64,000 bases of DNA, taken from assembly GCF_014639535.1 (NCBI RefSeq), contig NZ_BMGA01000001.1, positions 124,001 through 188,000 on the forward strand, written 5' to 3'. The notes under the pieces are model-generated. The model saw only the letters and a program-made list of their open reading frames with translations. It did no database searches and had not been told where the DNA came from. The first letter of the stretch is position 1; each line of letters opens with the position of its first letter. The stretch comes from Flavobacterium palustre (GTDB taxonomy: Bacteria; Bacteroidota; Bacteroidia; Flavobacteriales; Flavobacteriaceae). Positions 24,620 through 33,139 of this stretch are shown here, one piece after another. The position numbers and the translations under genes were made by a program.

Positions 24620-26278
24620 ATGAAGCCCTTACAACGATTTTTTAACTTATTAAAACTGGACAAAAAAGACGTTTATCAGTTGTTCTTTTATTCTATTTTT
24701 TCAGGAATAATCAGTTTATCATTGCCTTTAGGAATTCAGGCTATAACTAATTTTATTCAATCAGGAAGAGCAAGTGTTTCGTGGATTATGTTAATTATCC
24801 TGGTTGTTTTTGGTGTTGCTTTAGTGGGTATTTTATCATTAATGCAGTTGCGAATAACTGAAAATTTACAACAAAAAATATTCATCCGGTCTTCTTATGA
24901 ATTTGCTGTACGACTTCCAAAGATAAAATTTGAGGAATTCTACAACAACTACCCCCCGGAACTGGCTAACCGCTTTTTTGACACCTTAACAATCCAAAAA
25001 GGAACTTCAAAATTATTATTAGATTTTTCAGCTGCATTACTCCAAATTGTTTTTGGACTCATCTTACTTTCATTGTACCATAGTTATTTTATCTTTTTCG
25101 GTATTTTACTCTTCGCTCTATTATACTTTATTTTTAAATTTTCTTACGTTTCCGGTCTGAACACCAGTTTAACAGAGTCTAAATTCAAATATAAAATAGC
25201 GGGCTGGCTTCAGGAAATAGCCAGAAACAATTTTAGTTTCAGAAACCAATTACACCATGATTACGCTTTAGAGAAAAACGACAGAATCCTATCCAATTAC
25301 CTCAATTCAAGAGAAAATCACTTTGCTGTTATTAAATCACAATTTAGTCAGTTAATTGTATTCAAAGTGATCATTACTGCCAGTTTACTTTCTATAGGAG
25401 GCTACCTTGTACTGGCACAAGAAATGAATATTGGACAATTTGTGGCTGCCGAAATCATCATTTTATTGGTTATTAATTCAGTCGAAAAAATAATTCTGGG
25501 ACTGGAAACTTTCTATGACGTGTTGACTTCGATAGAAAAAATAGGTACCATAACCGATATGGATTTAGAAGAAGAATTCCCTATTGACTTTGACAATTGT
25601 TACAGTTCAATAACACTGGAAGTTGATGATGTTAGTTTTAAATTCCCTGATTCTAAGAACAAAATTTTAGACAATATTTCACTAAAAATCCAACAGTCGG
25701 AGCACATTTTTATAGATGGCGAAAATGGTTCCGGAAAAACCACCCTGATTCGAATTTTATCAGGACTTATCCAACCGTCTTCAGGGGCTATTTATATCAA
25801 CGACGACAGCTTTACAAAAATAAACCTCAATCAATACCGGGCACAAATTTCGAGTATTATTTATGGAGAAACTCCTTTTGAAGGCACTGTTATTGACAAC
25901 ATAACTTTTAAAAACAAAAATATTACCGATGAAAATTTGAAATGGGCATTTGATGGTGTACAACTTAGTGGTTTTATAAAATCATTACCAAAAGGTTTAA
26001 TGACTCCTATTTTTCCCGAAGGAAGACAATTATCATCTTCTAATGCTCAAAAAATATTACTGGCCAGAAGTATTGTCAACAAACCTAAAATTTTATTCCT
26101 CGAAGATCCAACAGACACTATGGATGAAAAAGTAGCCAATGAAATCATTGACTTTTTAACCTCCGATGAACACAAATGGACTATTGTTGTCTCTTCAAAA
26201 AATCCGTATTGGAAAACAAAATGCAATAGAAAAATTACTATGCAAAAAGGAAAAATTATTTTAGATACTAAAAATTAA
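24620..26278 (+). CDS. ABC transporter, fused membrane and ATPase domains, with degenerate ATPase motifs
   Basis: 552 residues: six-helix membrane domain (about 15-300) and a nucleotide-binding domain. Walker A GENGSGKT is intact (residues 367-374). The signature is LSSSN (471-475) instead of LSGGQ, the Walker B pair is E495-D496 instead of D-E, and no histidine follows at the H-loop (VVSSKNP, about 525-529). With HlyD and TolC genes directly behind it, it resembles the inner-membrane part of a type I secretion-like exporter. No peptidase domain is present. Confidence 0.85.
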   Translation: MKPLQRFFNLLKLDKKDVYQLFFYSIFSGIISLSLPLGIQAITNFIQSGRASVSWIMLIILVVFGVALVGILSLMQLRITENLQQKIFIRSSYEFAVRLPKIKFEEFYNNYPPELANRFFDTLTIQKGTSKLLLDFSAALLQIVFGLILLSLYHSYFIFFGILLFALLYFIFKFSYVSGLNTSLTESKFKYKIAGWLQEIARNNFSFRNQLHHDYALEKNDRILSNYLNSRENHFAVIKSQFSQLIVFKVIITASLLSIGGYLVLAQEMNIGQFVAAEIIILLVINSVEKIILGLETFYDVLTSIEKIGTITDMDLEEEFPIDFDNCYSSITLEVDDVSFKFPDSKNKILDNISLKIQQSEHIFIDGENGSGKTTLIRILSGLIQPSSGAIYINDDSFTKINLNQYRAQISSIIYGETPFEGTVIDNITFKNKNITDENLKWAFDGVQLSGFIKSLPKGLMTPIFPEGRQLSSSNAQKILLARSIVNKPKILFLEDPTDTMDEKVANEIIDFLTSDEHKWTIVVSSKNPYWKTKCNRKITMQKGKIILDTKN

Positions 26279-26282
26279 AATC

Positions 26283-27638
26283 ATGCTTAATATTTCTAAT
26301 AATAACGAACACGGTTCCACATTTTTGGATCGCTACAACACCGTTAAGTCACTGGCAAAGAGACCGCATTATAAAATACTGAACCGAATAATAACGATTG
26401 TTTCCATTCTGGCATTAATTGGATTATTCCTTCCCTGGACGCAAAATATCTCAGGAAAAGGTGCCGTAACAACATTAAAACCCAATCAGAGACCACAATC
26501 AATACAAAGTGTGATTTCGGGCAGAATTGAAAAATGGTATGTTCAGGAAGGTGATTTTGTTCATAAAGGAGATACCATCCTTTATATTTCTGAAATCAAA
26601 GAAGATTACATGGATCCTAACTTAGTTGAAAACACTAAGAATCAGCTTGATGCTAAAAAACAAGCTTTAGAATCTTATGACTCTAAGGTAAGCGCATTGT
26701 CTGTACAAATTCAGGCAATTCAAAATGAAAAACTACTTAAACTGGAACAGGCAAGAAACAAAATAACACAATCACTTTTTAAAATCAAAAGTGACTCTAT
26801 TGATTTGATTGCAGTAAAAACGCAGCTCAAAATTGCCAACACACAATTTAATCGTACCGTACAATTAAACAAAGAAGGCTTAAAACCCCTAACCGACGTT
26901 GAAGAAAAACGATTAAAACTTCAGGAAGTTGAAGCCAAAATTATTACGCAGGAAAATAAATTACTAACCAGCAAAAACGAATTAATCAACGCTAAAGTTG
27001 AACTTAATCGAATTGATGCGGAATACAGTGAAAAAGTAGCCAAAGCCAAAAGCGATCAATTCACCGCATTAAGCAGTCAATACGATACCGATGCACAGGT
27101 CAATAAATTAAAAAATCAATATACCAATTACAGCATTCGTAACGGAATGTATTATATCAAAGCCGCTCAAAATGGCTACATCAACAGAGCTTTGCAGGCA
27201 GGAATTGGCGAAACTATTAAAGAAGGAACTCCTATAGCAACCATAATGCCTTCAGAATATGATATTGCAGTGGAAACCTATGTCAATCCGCTAGATTTAC
27301 CTTTAATTTCAAAGGGTGCAAAAGTCAGAATTTGGTTTGACGGATGGCCAACCATCGTATTCTCAGGATGGCCGGACATCTCTTACGGAACATTTGGCGG
27401 AACAATTGTAGCTGTTGAAAATTTTATTAGTGACAATGGAAAATTCAGAGTATTAATTGCTCCCGATCCACAGGAAGCACCATGGCCTAAACAAATCAGT
27501 ATTGGCTCAGGAGCACAAACTATTGCTTTATTAAACACAGTTCCTGTTTGGTTTGAAGTATGGAGAATCCTCAATGGCTTCCCTCCTGACTATTATCAAG
27601 TACAAGAAAAAACTAGTAAATCTAAAGAAAAAAAATAA
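26283..27638 (+). CDS. HlyD-family periplasmic adaptor
   Basis: 451 residues. One membrane helix at about residues 37-55, then biotinyl-lipoyl-like halves (SGRIEKWYVQEGDFVHKGDTILYI and AAQNGYINRALQAG) flanking a long coiled coil (about residues 115-265). It would bridge the ABC protein in the inner membrane and the TolC channel. It starts four bases after the ABC gene and its stop overlaps the TolC ATG (TAATG). Confidence 0.9.
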   Translation: MLNISNNNEHGSTFLDRYNTVKSLAKRPHYKILNRIITIVSILALIGLFLPWTQNISGKGAVTTLKPNQRPQSIQSVISGRIEKWYVQEGDFVHKGDTILYISEIKEDYMDPNLVENTKNQLDAKKQALESYDSKVSALSVQIQAIQNEKLLKLEQARNKITQSLFKIKSDSIDLIAVKTQLKIANTQFNRTVQLNKEGLKPLTDVEEKRLKLQEVEAKIITQENKLLTSKNELINAKVELNRIDAEYSEKVAKAKSDQFTALSSQYDTDAQVNKLKNQYTNYSIRNGMYYIKAAQNGYINRALQAGIGETIKEGTPIATIMPSEYDIAVETYVNPLDLPLISKGAKVRIWFDGWPTIVFSGWPDISYGTFGGTIVAVENFISDNGKFRVLIAPDPQEAPWPKQISIGSGAQTIALLNTVPVWFEVWRILNGFPPDYYQVQEKTSKSKEKK

Positions 27639-29047
27639 TGAAATACCTCATTTTATTTTTACTACACTTTACTTTTATTCTTCAGGCGCAACAAACAAAT
27701 GAGGAAACAGAACTGCCTAAAAATTCTGAATTTACTTTCAATGAATATTTAGGCTATGTCAAAAAATTCCATCCATTAGTCAAAACGGCTAATTTAGAAA
27801 TCAGTAAAGCACAGGCTAATTTGATGACTGCCAGAGGTGCATTTGACCCAAAAATCGGAGTTGATTTTGACAAAAAACAATTCAAAGGCACCGACTATTA
27901 TTCTATTTTGAACAGTAGTTTTAAAATCCCTACCTGGTACGGAATCGAAATCAAAGCGGGTTTTGACCAAAACGAAGGTTATTACCTCAACCCTGAAAAT
28001 ACAGTTCCTAATCCTGGTTTAACCTCATTTGGAATTTCAGTTCCTGTAGGTCAGGGGCTTTTTATTAACCAAAGAATGGCTGATTTGCGCAAAGCAAAAA
28101 TGCAAATTCAACTGAGTCAGGCTGAACGAAAATTACAAGCCGTTGCTATATTATATGATGCTTCGATTGCTTATTTTAACTGGAAAAAAAATTACGAAGA
28201 ATTCCAAATGTACAGCCAGTACACCACCAATGCACAAACGCGTTATAATGCCATTATAACTTCTATTGAACAAGGTGACAAACGGGCAATTGACAGCATA
28301 GAAGCAGGAATTAGCTTAAAAAGCCGTCAGTTGAGTTTAGAAAATTCGAAACTGAAACTCTATAAAGCCAGACTGGAACTTTCTAATTTCTTGTGGTTAG
28401 AAAATTCAATACCCATGGAACTTTCTGAAACGCTTTTTCCCGAACAACAAATTGAAAATACTATTCAGGAAACCTTAAAAACAAATGATTTATTGACTCA
28501 GGATGTCACCATTGACAATCATCCTAAGATAAGTGCAATGGAAACTAAACTTGATATGCTGGAAGTTGATCAAAAGCTAAAAGCAAATATGCTATTGCCT
28601 AAAATTGATTTGAGTTACTCCTATCTGTCCGAACCGCAATACATCGACAACTACAAGTTTGAAAATTATAAAATAGGAGTCAATTTTAGTTATCCTATAT
28701 TCCTAAGAAAAGAAAGAGGCGGACTCAAATTAGCCAAATATAAAATTCAGGAGACTACAAACAGTCTTAATTTAGAGCGTTTGCAGCTTTCGAACAAAAT
28801 CAAAGCCCAAAAAGAAGTCATTACATCATTGAACAAACAATACATTTTGGCAAATGATTTAGTTGCTAATTACAAAACCATGTTACAATCTGAAGAACGG
28901 CTGTTTTCCTTTGGAGAAAGCTCTTTATTTTTAATCAACAGCAGAGAAAGTAGTTTGATTACAGCACAGTTGAATGCAATTGCTTTGCGAAATGATTTTT
29001 GCAATTCCAACTCCGAATTGTATAAAATTATTGCAAATCCTGATTAA
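27638..29047 (+). CDS. TolC-family outer-membrane channel
   Basis: 469 residues with a signal peptide (to about residue 18, ILQAQ). It has the repeated helical pattern of outer-membrane efflux proteins: TFNEYLGYVKKFHPLVKTANLEISKAQANL near the start and a matching later repeat NHPKISAMETKLDMLEVDQKLKANMLLPKIDLSYSY. It completes the tripartite exporter encoded with the preceding two genes. Confidence 0.9.
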   Translation: MKYLILFLLHFTFILQAQQTNEETELPKNSEFTFNEYLGYVKKFHPLVKTANLEISKAQANLMTARGAFDPKIGVDFDKKQFKGTDYYSILNSSFKIPTWYGIEIKAGFDQNEGYYLNPENTVPNPGLTSFGISVPVGQGLFINQRMADLRKAKMQIQLSQAERKLQAVAILYDASIAYFNWKKNYEEFQMYSQYTTNAQTRYNAIITSIEQGDKRAIDSIEAGISLKSRQLSLENSKLKLYKARLELSNFLWLENSIPMELSETLFPEQQIENTIQETLKTNDLLTQDVTIDNHPKISAMETKLDMLEVDQKLKANMLLPKIDLSYSYLSEPQYIDNYKFENYKIGVNFSYPIFLRKERGGLKLAKYKIQETTNSLNLERLQLSNKIKAQKEVITSLNKQYILANDLVANYKTMLQSEERLFSFGESSLFLINSRESSLITAQLNAIALRNDFCNSNSELYKIIANPD

Positions 29048-29088
29048 ATCAATTAAAATCGTAATTTTGCAAACTCAAAATTCAAACT

Positions 29089-29907
29089 ATGATTGTAGTA
29101 AAATCACGTGAAGAAATAGAATTAATGCGCGAAAGTGCCTTAATTGTATCCAAAACATTAGGAATGCTTGCTTCTGAAGTAAAAGAAGGAGTTACCACTT
29201 TACACCTCGATAAATTAGCCGAAGAATTCATTCGTGATCACGGCGCCGTACCTAGTTTTTTAGGCTTATACGGTTTCCCCAACTCACTTTGTATGAGTCC
29301 AAATGCTCAGGTAGTACACGGGATTCCAAATAACACTCCTCTTGTTAACGGTGATATTATCTCTATCGATTGTGGTGCTTACAAAAATGGTTTTCACGGT
29401 GATCACGCCTATACTTTTGAAGTAGGCGAAGTGGCTCCTGAAACTAAAAAATTATTACAGGTTACCAAAGAATCCTTATACGTTGGAATGCGCGAATTCA
29501 AAGCCGGAAATCGTGTAGAAGATGTAGGGAATGCTATCCAAAAATATACCGAAGGACATGGTTATGGAGTAGTTCGTGAATTAGTTGGTCACGGATTAGG
29601 ACAAAAAATGCACGAAGATCCTGAAATGCCTAATTATGGTAAAAAAGGTCGCGGAAAACTTTTTGTTGAAGGAATGGTTGTTGCACTTGAGCCCATGATT
29701 AATCAGGGAACCCGCAACATCAAACAACTAAAAGACGGCTGGACAATCCTGACTGCCGACGGAAAACCCTCGGCACATTTTGAACACGACGTTGCTTTAG
29801 TAGATGGTAAACCGGAATTGCTTTCCACTTTTGCATATATCTATAAAGCATTAGGAATTGAAAGCAACGAAGAAGATGAATTCAGAAAAGTGCCTTTAGT
29901 TATCTAA
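29089..29907 (+). CDS. map: Methionine aminopeptidase, type I
   Basis: 272 residues, usual length. Motifs: SLCMSPNAQVVHGIPN, metal ligands in SIDCGAYKNGFHGDHAYTFEVG, VGHGLGQKMHEDPEMPNYG and ALEPMINQGT. It removes the initiator methionine in the cytoplasm. A -7 element TAATTTTG is at 29062-29069. The stop codon lies inside the left inverted repeat of the GxxExxY unit that follows. Confidence 0.96.
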   Translation: MIVVKSREEIELMRESALIVSKTLGMLASEVKEGVTTLHLDKLAEEFIRDHGAVPSFLGLYGFPNSLCMSPNAQVVHGIPNNTPLVNGDIISIDCGAYKNGFHGDHAYTFEVGEVAPETKKLLQVTKESLYVGMREFKAGNRVEDVGNAIQKYTEGHGYGVVRELVGHGLGQKMHEDPEMPNYGKKGRGKLFVEGMVVALEPMINQGTRNIKQLKDGWTILTADGKPSAHFEHDVALVDGKPELLSTFAYIYKALGIESNEEDEFRKVPLVI

Positions 29908-30403
29908 ACACGGATTTCACAGATTACCACAAATTAAATAGTTATTCTGAAATTAAAATATGGAAAATTTTTATTTAAAAGAAGAAACCTATAGAATAAT
30001 CGGAATCTGCATGGAAGTTCATAAAATATTAGGAAAAGGACATAGTGAAAAAGTTTATGGTGATGCTTTGGAATATGAATTCCAAAAAAACGAAATTCCT
30101 TATTCTCGTGAAGTAAAATACAATATTGAATATAAAGAAATAATATTACCGACATATTATTATGCTGATTTTGTTGTTTTTGAAGAAATTATTTTGGAAT
30201 TAAAAGCAATAAAAGAACTTACTAGTAGTGAAGTAAAACAAACTTTAAATTATCTGGCTGCTTCAAAAAATAAAATTGGTTTGTTAGCCAATTTTGGAGA
30301 AGATAGTTTAAAACACAAACGAATAATCCTATAATTAATTTACTATATTAAACATATATTTTGCAGAACTCAATCTGTGATAATCTGTGAAATTTGTGTT
30401 TAG
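29904..30403. mobile_element. GxxExxY unit bounded by 28-base imperfect inverted repeats
   Basis: The left end (29904-29931, starting CTAAACACGGATTTCACAGA) matches the reverse complement of the right end (30376-30403, ending AATTTGTGTTTAG) at 25 of 28 positions. The 500-base segment contains only the GxxExxY gene. Mobility is inferred; no transposase and no clear target duplication were seen. Confidence 0.5.
29960..30334 (+). CDS. GxxExxY protein
   Basis: 124 residues. The name-giving motif is seen as GHSEKVY in GICMEVHKILGKGHSEKVYG. A PD-(D/E)xK-like core follows: YADFVVFEEIILELKAIKEL (D, then E-x-K) with a later Q-x-x-x-Y in KQTLNYLAAS. These small proteins are widespread and of unproven role; a nuclease-like fold is generally assumed. 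It sits alone inside a pair of inverted repeats between map and a methyltransferase gene. Confidence 0.88.
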   Translation: MENFYLKEETYRIIGICMEVHKILGKGHSEKVYGDALEYEFQKNEIPYSREVKYNIEYKEIILPTYYYADFVVFEEIILELKAIKELTSSEVKQTLNYLAASKNKIGLLANFGEDSLKHKRIIL

Positions 30404-30422
30404 TTTTTTTTAGAAATAATCT

Positions 30423-31187
30423 GTGAAATCGTTATTTAAACTCGTACTTAATACCATTCCGCGTCCTCTACTTATTCGTTTAAGTTATGTTGCGCGTCCT
30501 ATTATTGCTTTTTCTTTAAAAGGAGATAAATTTACTGATCCTATCGATGGAAAAAGTTTCAAATCAATGCTGCCTTACGGATACGAAAAGCAAAGAAACA
30601 ATGTACTTTCACCCAGTACACTTTCACTGGAAAGACATCGTTTGCTTTGGTTGTATTTAAACGAAAAAACCGATTTTTTTACAGCACCAAAGAAAGTATT
30701 ACACTTTGCTCCTGAACAGGCTTTTTACAAATTGTTCCGCAAGCAAAGAAACCTGGATTACACCACAACCGATTTGTTTTCGCCTCTTGCCGATGTAAAA
30801 GCGGATATTTGCAATTTACCTTTCAAAGACAATCAATATGATGTTATCCTTTGTAATCACGTTTTAGAACACATTCCTGACGATACTAAGGCTATGCAGG
30901 AATTGTATCGCGTATTGAAACCGGGTGGAATGGCTATTTTGCAAATCCCGCAAGACCTAAATCGGGAAGTTACTTTTGCTGACGATTCGATTACAGATCA
31001 AAAAGAACGCGCTAAAATTTTCGGACAATACGACCATGTTCGTATTTATGGTCGTGATTATTTTGATAAATTAAGAAGTATTGGTTTCAATGTAATCGAA
31101 GAAGATTATACAAACAAAATAAGTCCTGAATTAGTAGAGAAATACTGTCTGGCCAAAGGAGAAATTATCCCCGTTTGCTTTAAATAA
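30423..31187 (+). CDS. Class I SAM-dependent methyltransferase
   Basis: 254 residues. Methyltransf_11-like core: VLHFAPEQAFYKLF, ADICNLPFKDNQYDVILCNHVLEHIPDD and ELYRVLKPGGMAILQIP. Substrate unknown. The start is GTG (30423), chosen because the following residues (KSLFKLVLNTIPRPLLIRL) look like a conserved opening and no ATG is in range. This GTG lies in the sequence ATAATCTGTGAAAT, which also occurs in the right inverted repeat of the neighbouring GxxExxY unit. Confidence 0.85.
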   Translation: MKSLFKLVLNTIPRPLLIRLSYVARPIIAFSLKGDKFTDPIDGKSFKSMLPYGYEKQRNNVLSPSTLSLERHRLLWLYLNEKTDFFTAPKKVLHFAPEQAFYKLFRKQRNLDYTTTDLFSPLADVKADICNLPFKDNQYDVILCNHVLEHIPDDTKAMQELYRVLKPGGMAILQIPQDLNREVTFADDSITDQKERAKIFGQYDHVRIYGRDYFDKLRSIGFNVIEEDYTNKISPELVEKYCLAKGEIIPVCFK

Positions 31188-31263
31188 TCGCTAAAAGAGC
31201 TTTCTCACTCATACTATTTTATTGCTTATTTTGTTATATTTACACGATAGCAATTATAGTTTT

Positions 31264-32520
31264 ATGGCTAAATCTTTTCTTTTTGGAACCTTCTTTCTTT
31301 TGATTTTTAATTTGGCAACAGCTCAAATTCAAAATGAAGTACTTCCACCGTACAATATAAAAACCGTTACTTTTGTACAAAACAATCAAAATGCAGTTCC
31401 TGTTTTCGAATTAGGAAGCGGTTTTCAATTCCAGTTTGATGATCTTTTTGGCAACGAAGCCAATTATTATTATGAAATCATTCATTGTGATTACAACTGG
31501 ATCCCTACCAATATACCCAAAAACGAATATTTACAAGGATTTGACAATCAAAGAATTCAAAACTACACCAACTCTTTCAACACCCTGCAAATCTATTCCC
31601 ATTACAATTTAAGTATCCCTAATCAATTTACACAACAATTACGCCTTAGTGGAAATTATATTTTAAAAATTCTAAACGACGACAAAGAAGTTGTCTTTTC
31701 AAGGAAATTCATGCTCTACGAAAATATCGCTACCGTTCCTTTGCAAATAAAAAGAGCCCGAAACGTAAGCAACATCGAATACATGCACAATTTAGATTTT
31801 GCTGTAAAGTCTAATACAATTACTTTTCAAAATCCATTAAAAAACATCAAACTAAGTCTGTTTCAAAACGGAGATTTCCACACCGAAATAAAAAACATCA
31901 AACCACAATACACCATTGGCAATGATTTAATTTATAAATACGATACCGAAACCCAATTTTGGGCAGGTAATGAATTTCTTTATTTCGAAAACAAAGATAT
32001 TCGGGTTGCCAGCAATTTTATAGCCCGTGTTGATTTTAGCACAGACATCTACAATTGCCTACTGTACACCAACAATGCCAGAGCGAATACTACTTACACT
32101 CAATTTGAAGATATCAATGGTAATTTTATTGTAAAAAACACCAACGCCACCAATAACGAAGTTGAAGCCGATTATGCCTGGGTTTATTTTAGTCTCTCAG
32201 CCCCTACTTTCCGATTGAACAAAAACATCTATATTGGCGGAATGTTCAATAATTACAGTCTGTCTCCTGAATACACGATGGAGTACAACGAAAAAAAGGG
32301 CGTTTATGAAAAAGCAGTCTTAATCAAACAAGGTTTCACCAATTTCAAATATACTGTAGCTGACAATAAAGGAATCGTTGATAACGCCAATACAATTGAC
32401 GGAAATTTCTATCAAACCGAAAACGAATATACGATTCTGGTTTACTATAAAGAAAACACCGGACGCTATGACAGAATCATCGGAAAAGGAACAGCTAATT
32501 CACTGAACATCATTAATTAA
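31264..32520 (+). CDS. Type IX secretion system plug protein (DUF5103)
   Basis: About 418 residues from ATG 31264, which opens a signal peptide (MAKSFLFGTFFLLIFNLATAQ). The frame is open to a TTG at 31222 but that adds a tail in front of the signal. The body matches DUF5103: YNIKTVTFVQNNQNAVPVFELG, EIIHCDYNWIPTNIPKNEYLQG and VYFSLSAPTF. In F. johnsoniae this protein plugs the SprA translocon when it is not loaded. Periplasmic, fitting the gliding genes in the window. Confidence 0.85.
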   Translation: MAKSFLFGTFFLLIFNLATAQIQNEVLPPYNIKTVTFVQNNQNAVPVFELGSGFQFQFDDLFGNEANYYYEIIHCDYNWIPTNIPKNEYLQGFDNQRIQNYTNSFNTLQIYSHYNLSIPNQFTQQLRLSGNYILKILNDDKEVVFSRKFMLYENIATVPLQIKRARNVSNIEYMHNLDFAVKSNTITFQNPLKNIKLSLFQNGDFHTEIKNIKPQYTIGNDLIYKYDTETQFWAGNEFLYFENKDIRVASNFIARVDFSTDIYNCLLYTNNARANTTYTQFEDINGNFIVKNTNATNNEVEADYAWVYFSLSAPTFRLNKNIYIGGMFNNYSLSPEYTMEYNEKKGVYEKAVLIKQGFTNFKYTVADNKGIVDNANTIDGNFYQTENEYTILVYYKENTGRYDRIIGKGTANSLNIIN

Positions 32521-32560
32521 AAAAACATTTAAAAATAAACAAAAGCAAATGAAAATTTTG

Positions 32561-32568
32561 TAATTTTG
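32561..32568 (+). promoter_or_regulatory. -7 element of apaG
   Basis: TAATTTTG lies 33 bases before the ATG at 32602 and overlaps the TTG at 32566. No convincing -33 element. Confidence 0.45.
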
Positions 32569-32601
32569 AACCAGTTAAGCACAACTATTTACCACTGTAG
32601 T

Positions 32602-32988
32602 ATGGTTTCTCAAATAACAAGAGGCATAAAAATCACCGTTTTGACTAGTTTTGAAGGCACCTACTTCAAAAACTACAAAATTCACTTTGCCTTTAGTTAC
32701 CATATCACCATCGAAAACCACAGTAAAGATTCAGTACAACTCACTTCCCGTCATTGGGAAATCTTTGATTCCTTAAATAATATCGAAATAGTTGATGGTG
32801 AAGGAATCATTGGTAAAAAACCAGTTTTAAAACCGGGAGAAAATCACACTTACAGTTCAGGATGCCTGCTTTCTTCTCCTTACGGAGCCATGAAAGGACA
32901 TTTCAACATGATTAACTTTACCAATACTAAAAACTTTAAAGTTATCATTCCTACTTTCAGATTGTGTGCTCCTTTTGCACTAAATTAA
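32602..32988 (+). CDS. apaG: ApaG-domain protein
   Basis: About 128 residues from ATG 32602 (MVSQITRGIKITV), the usual ApaG length. Conserved features: FAFSYHITIENHS, VQLTSRHWEIFDS, VDGEGIIGKKPVLKPGE and YSSGCLLSSPYGAMKGHF. ApaG is a small beta-sandwich domain; in some proteobacteria it is linked to the Co2+/Mg2+ resistance locus, but its function is not settled. An upstream TTG at 32566 lies in a promoter element and was rejected as start. Confidence 0.93.
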   Translation: MVSQITRGIKITVLTSFEGTYFKNYKIHFAFSYHITIENHSKDSVQLTSRHWEIFDSLNNIEIVDGEGIIGKKPVLKPGENHTYSSGCLLSSPYGAMKGHFNMINFTNTKNFKVIIPTFRLCAPFALN

Positions 32989-33052
32989 TTCCTGTTTTAA
33001 CATTTTTAAAACTATTATAACTTCTTTATAAAAGTTTTAAATTCTGCTTTTG

Positions 33053-33060
33053 TATTTTTG
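33053..33060 (+). promoter_or_regulatory. -7 element of pruA
   Basis: TATTTTTG about 80 bases before the pruA ATG. The leader between them has no obvious hairpin. -33 element not recognised. Confidence 0.4.
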
Positions 33061-33139
33061 TTAGCATACTGATTATTCATTTTTTGAATTCATTTTACTA
33101 ATTGCATCTATTTTTTAGATTAACAAAATACAAAACACA

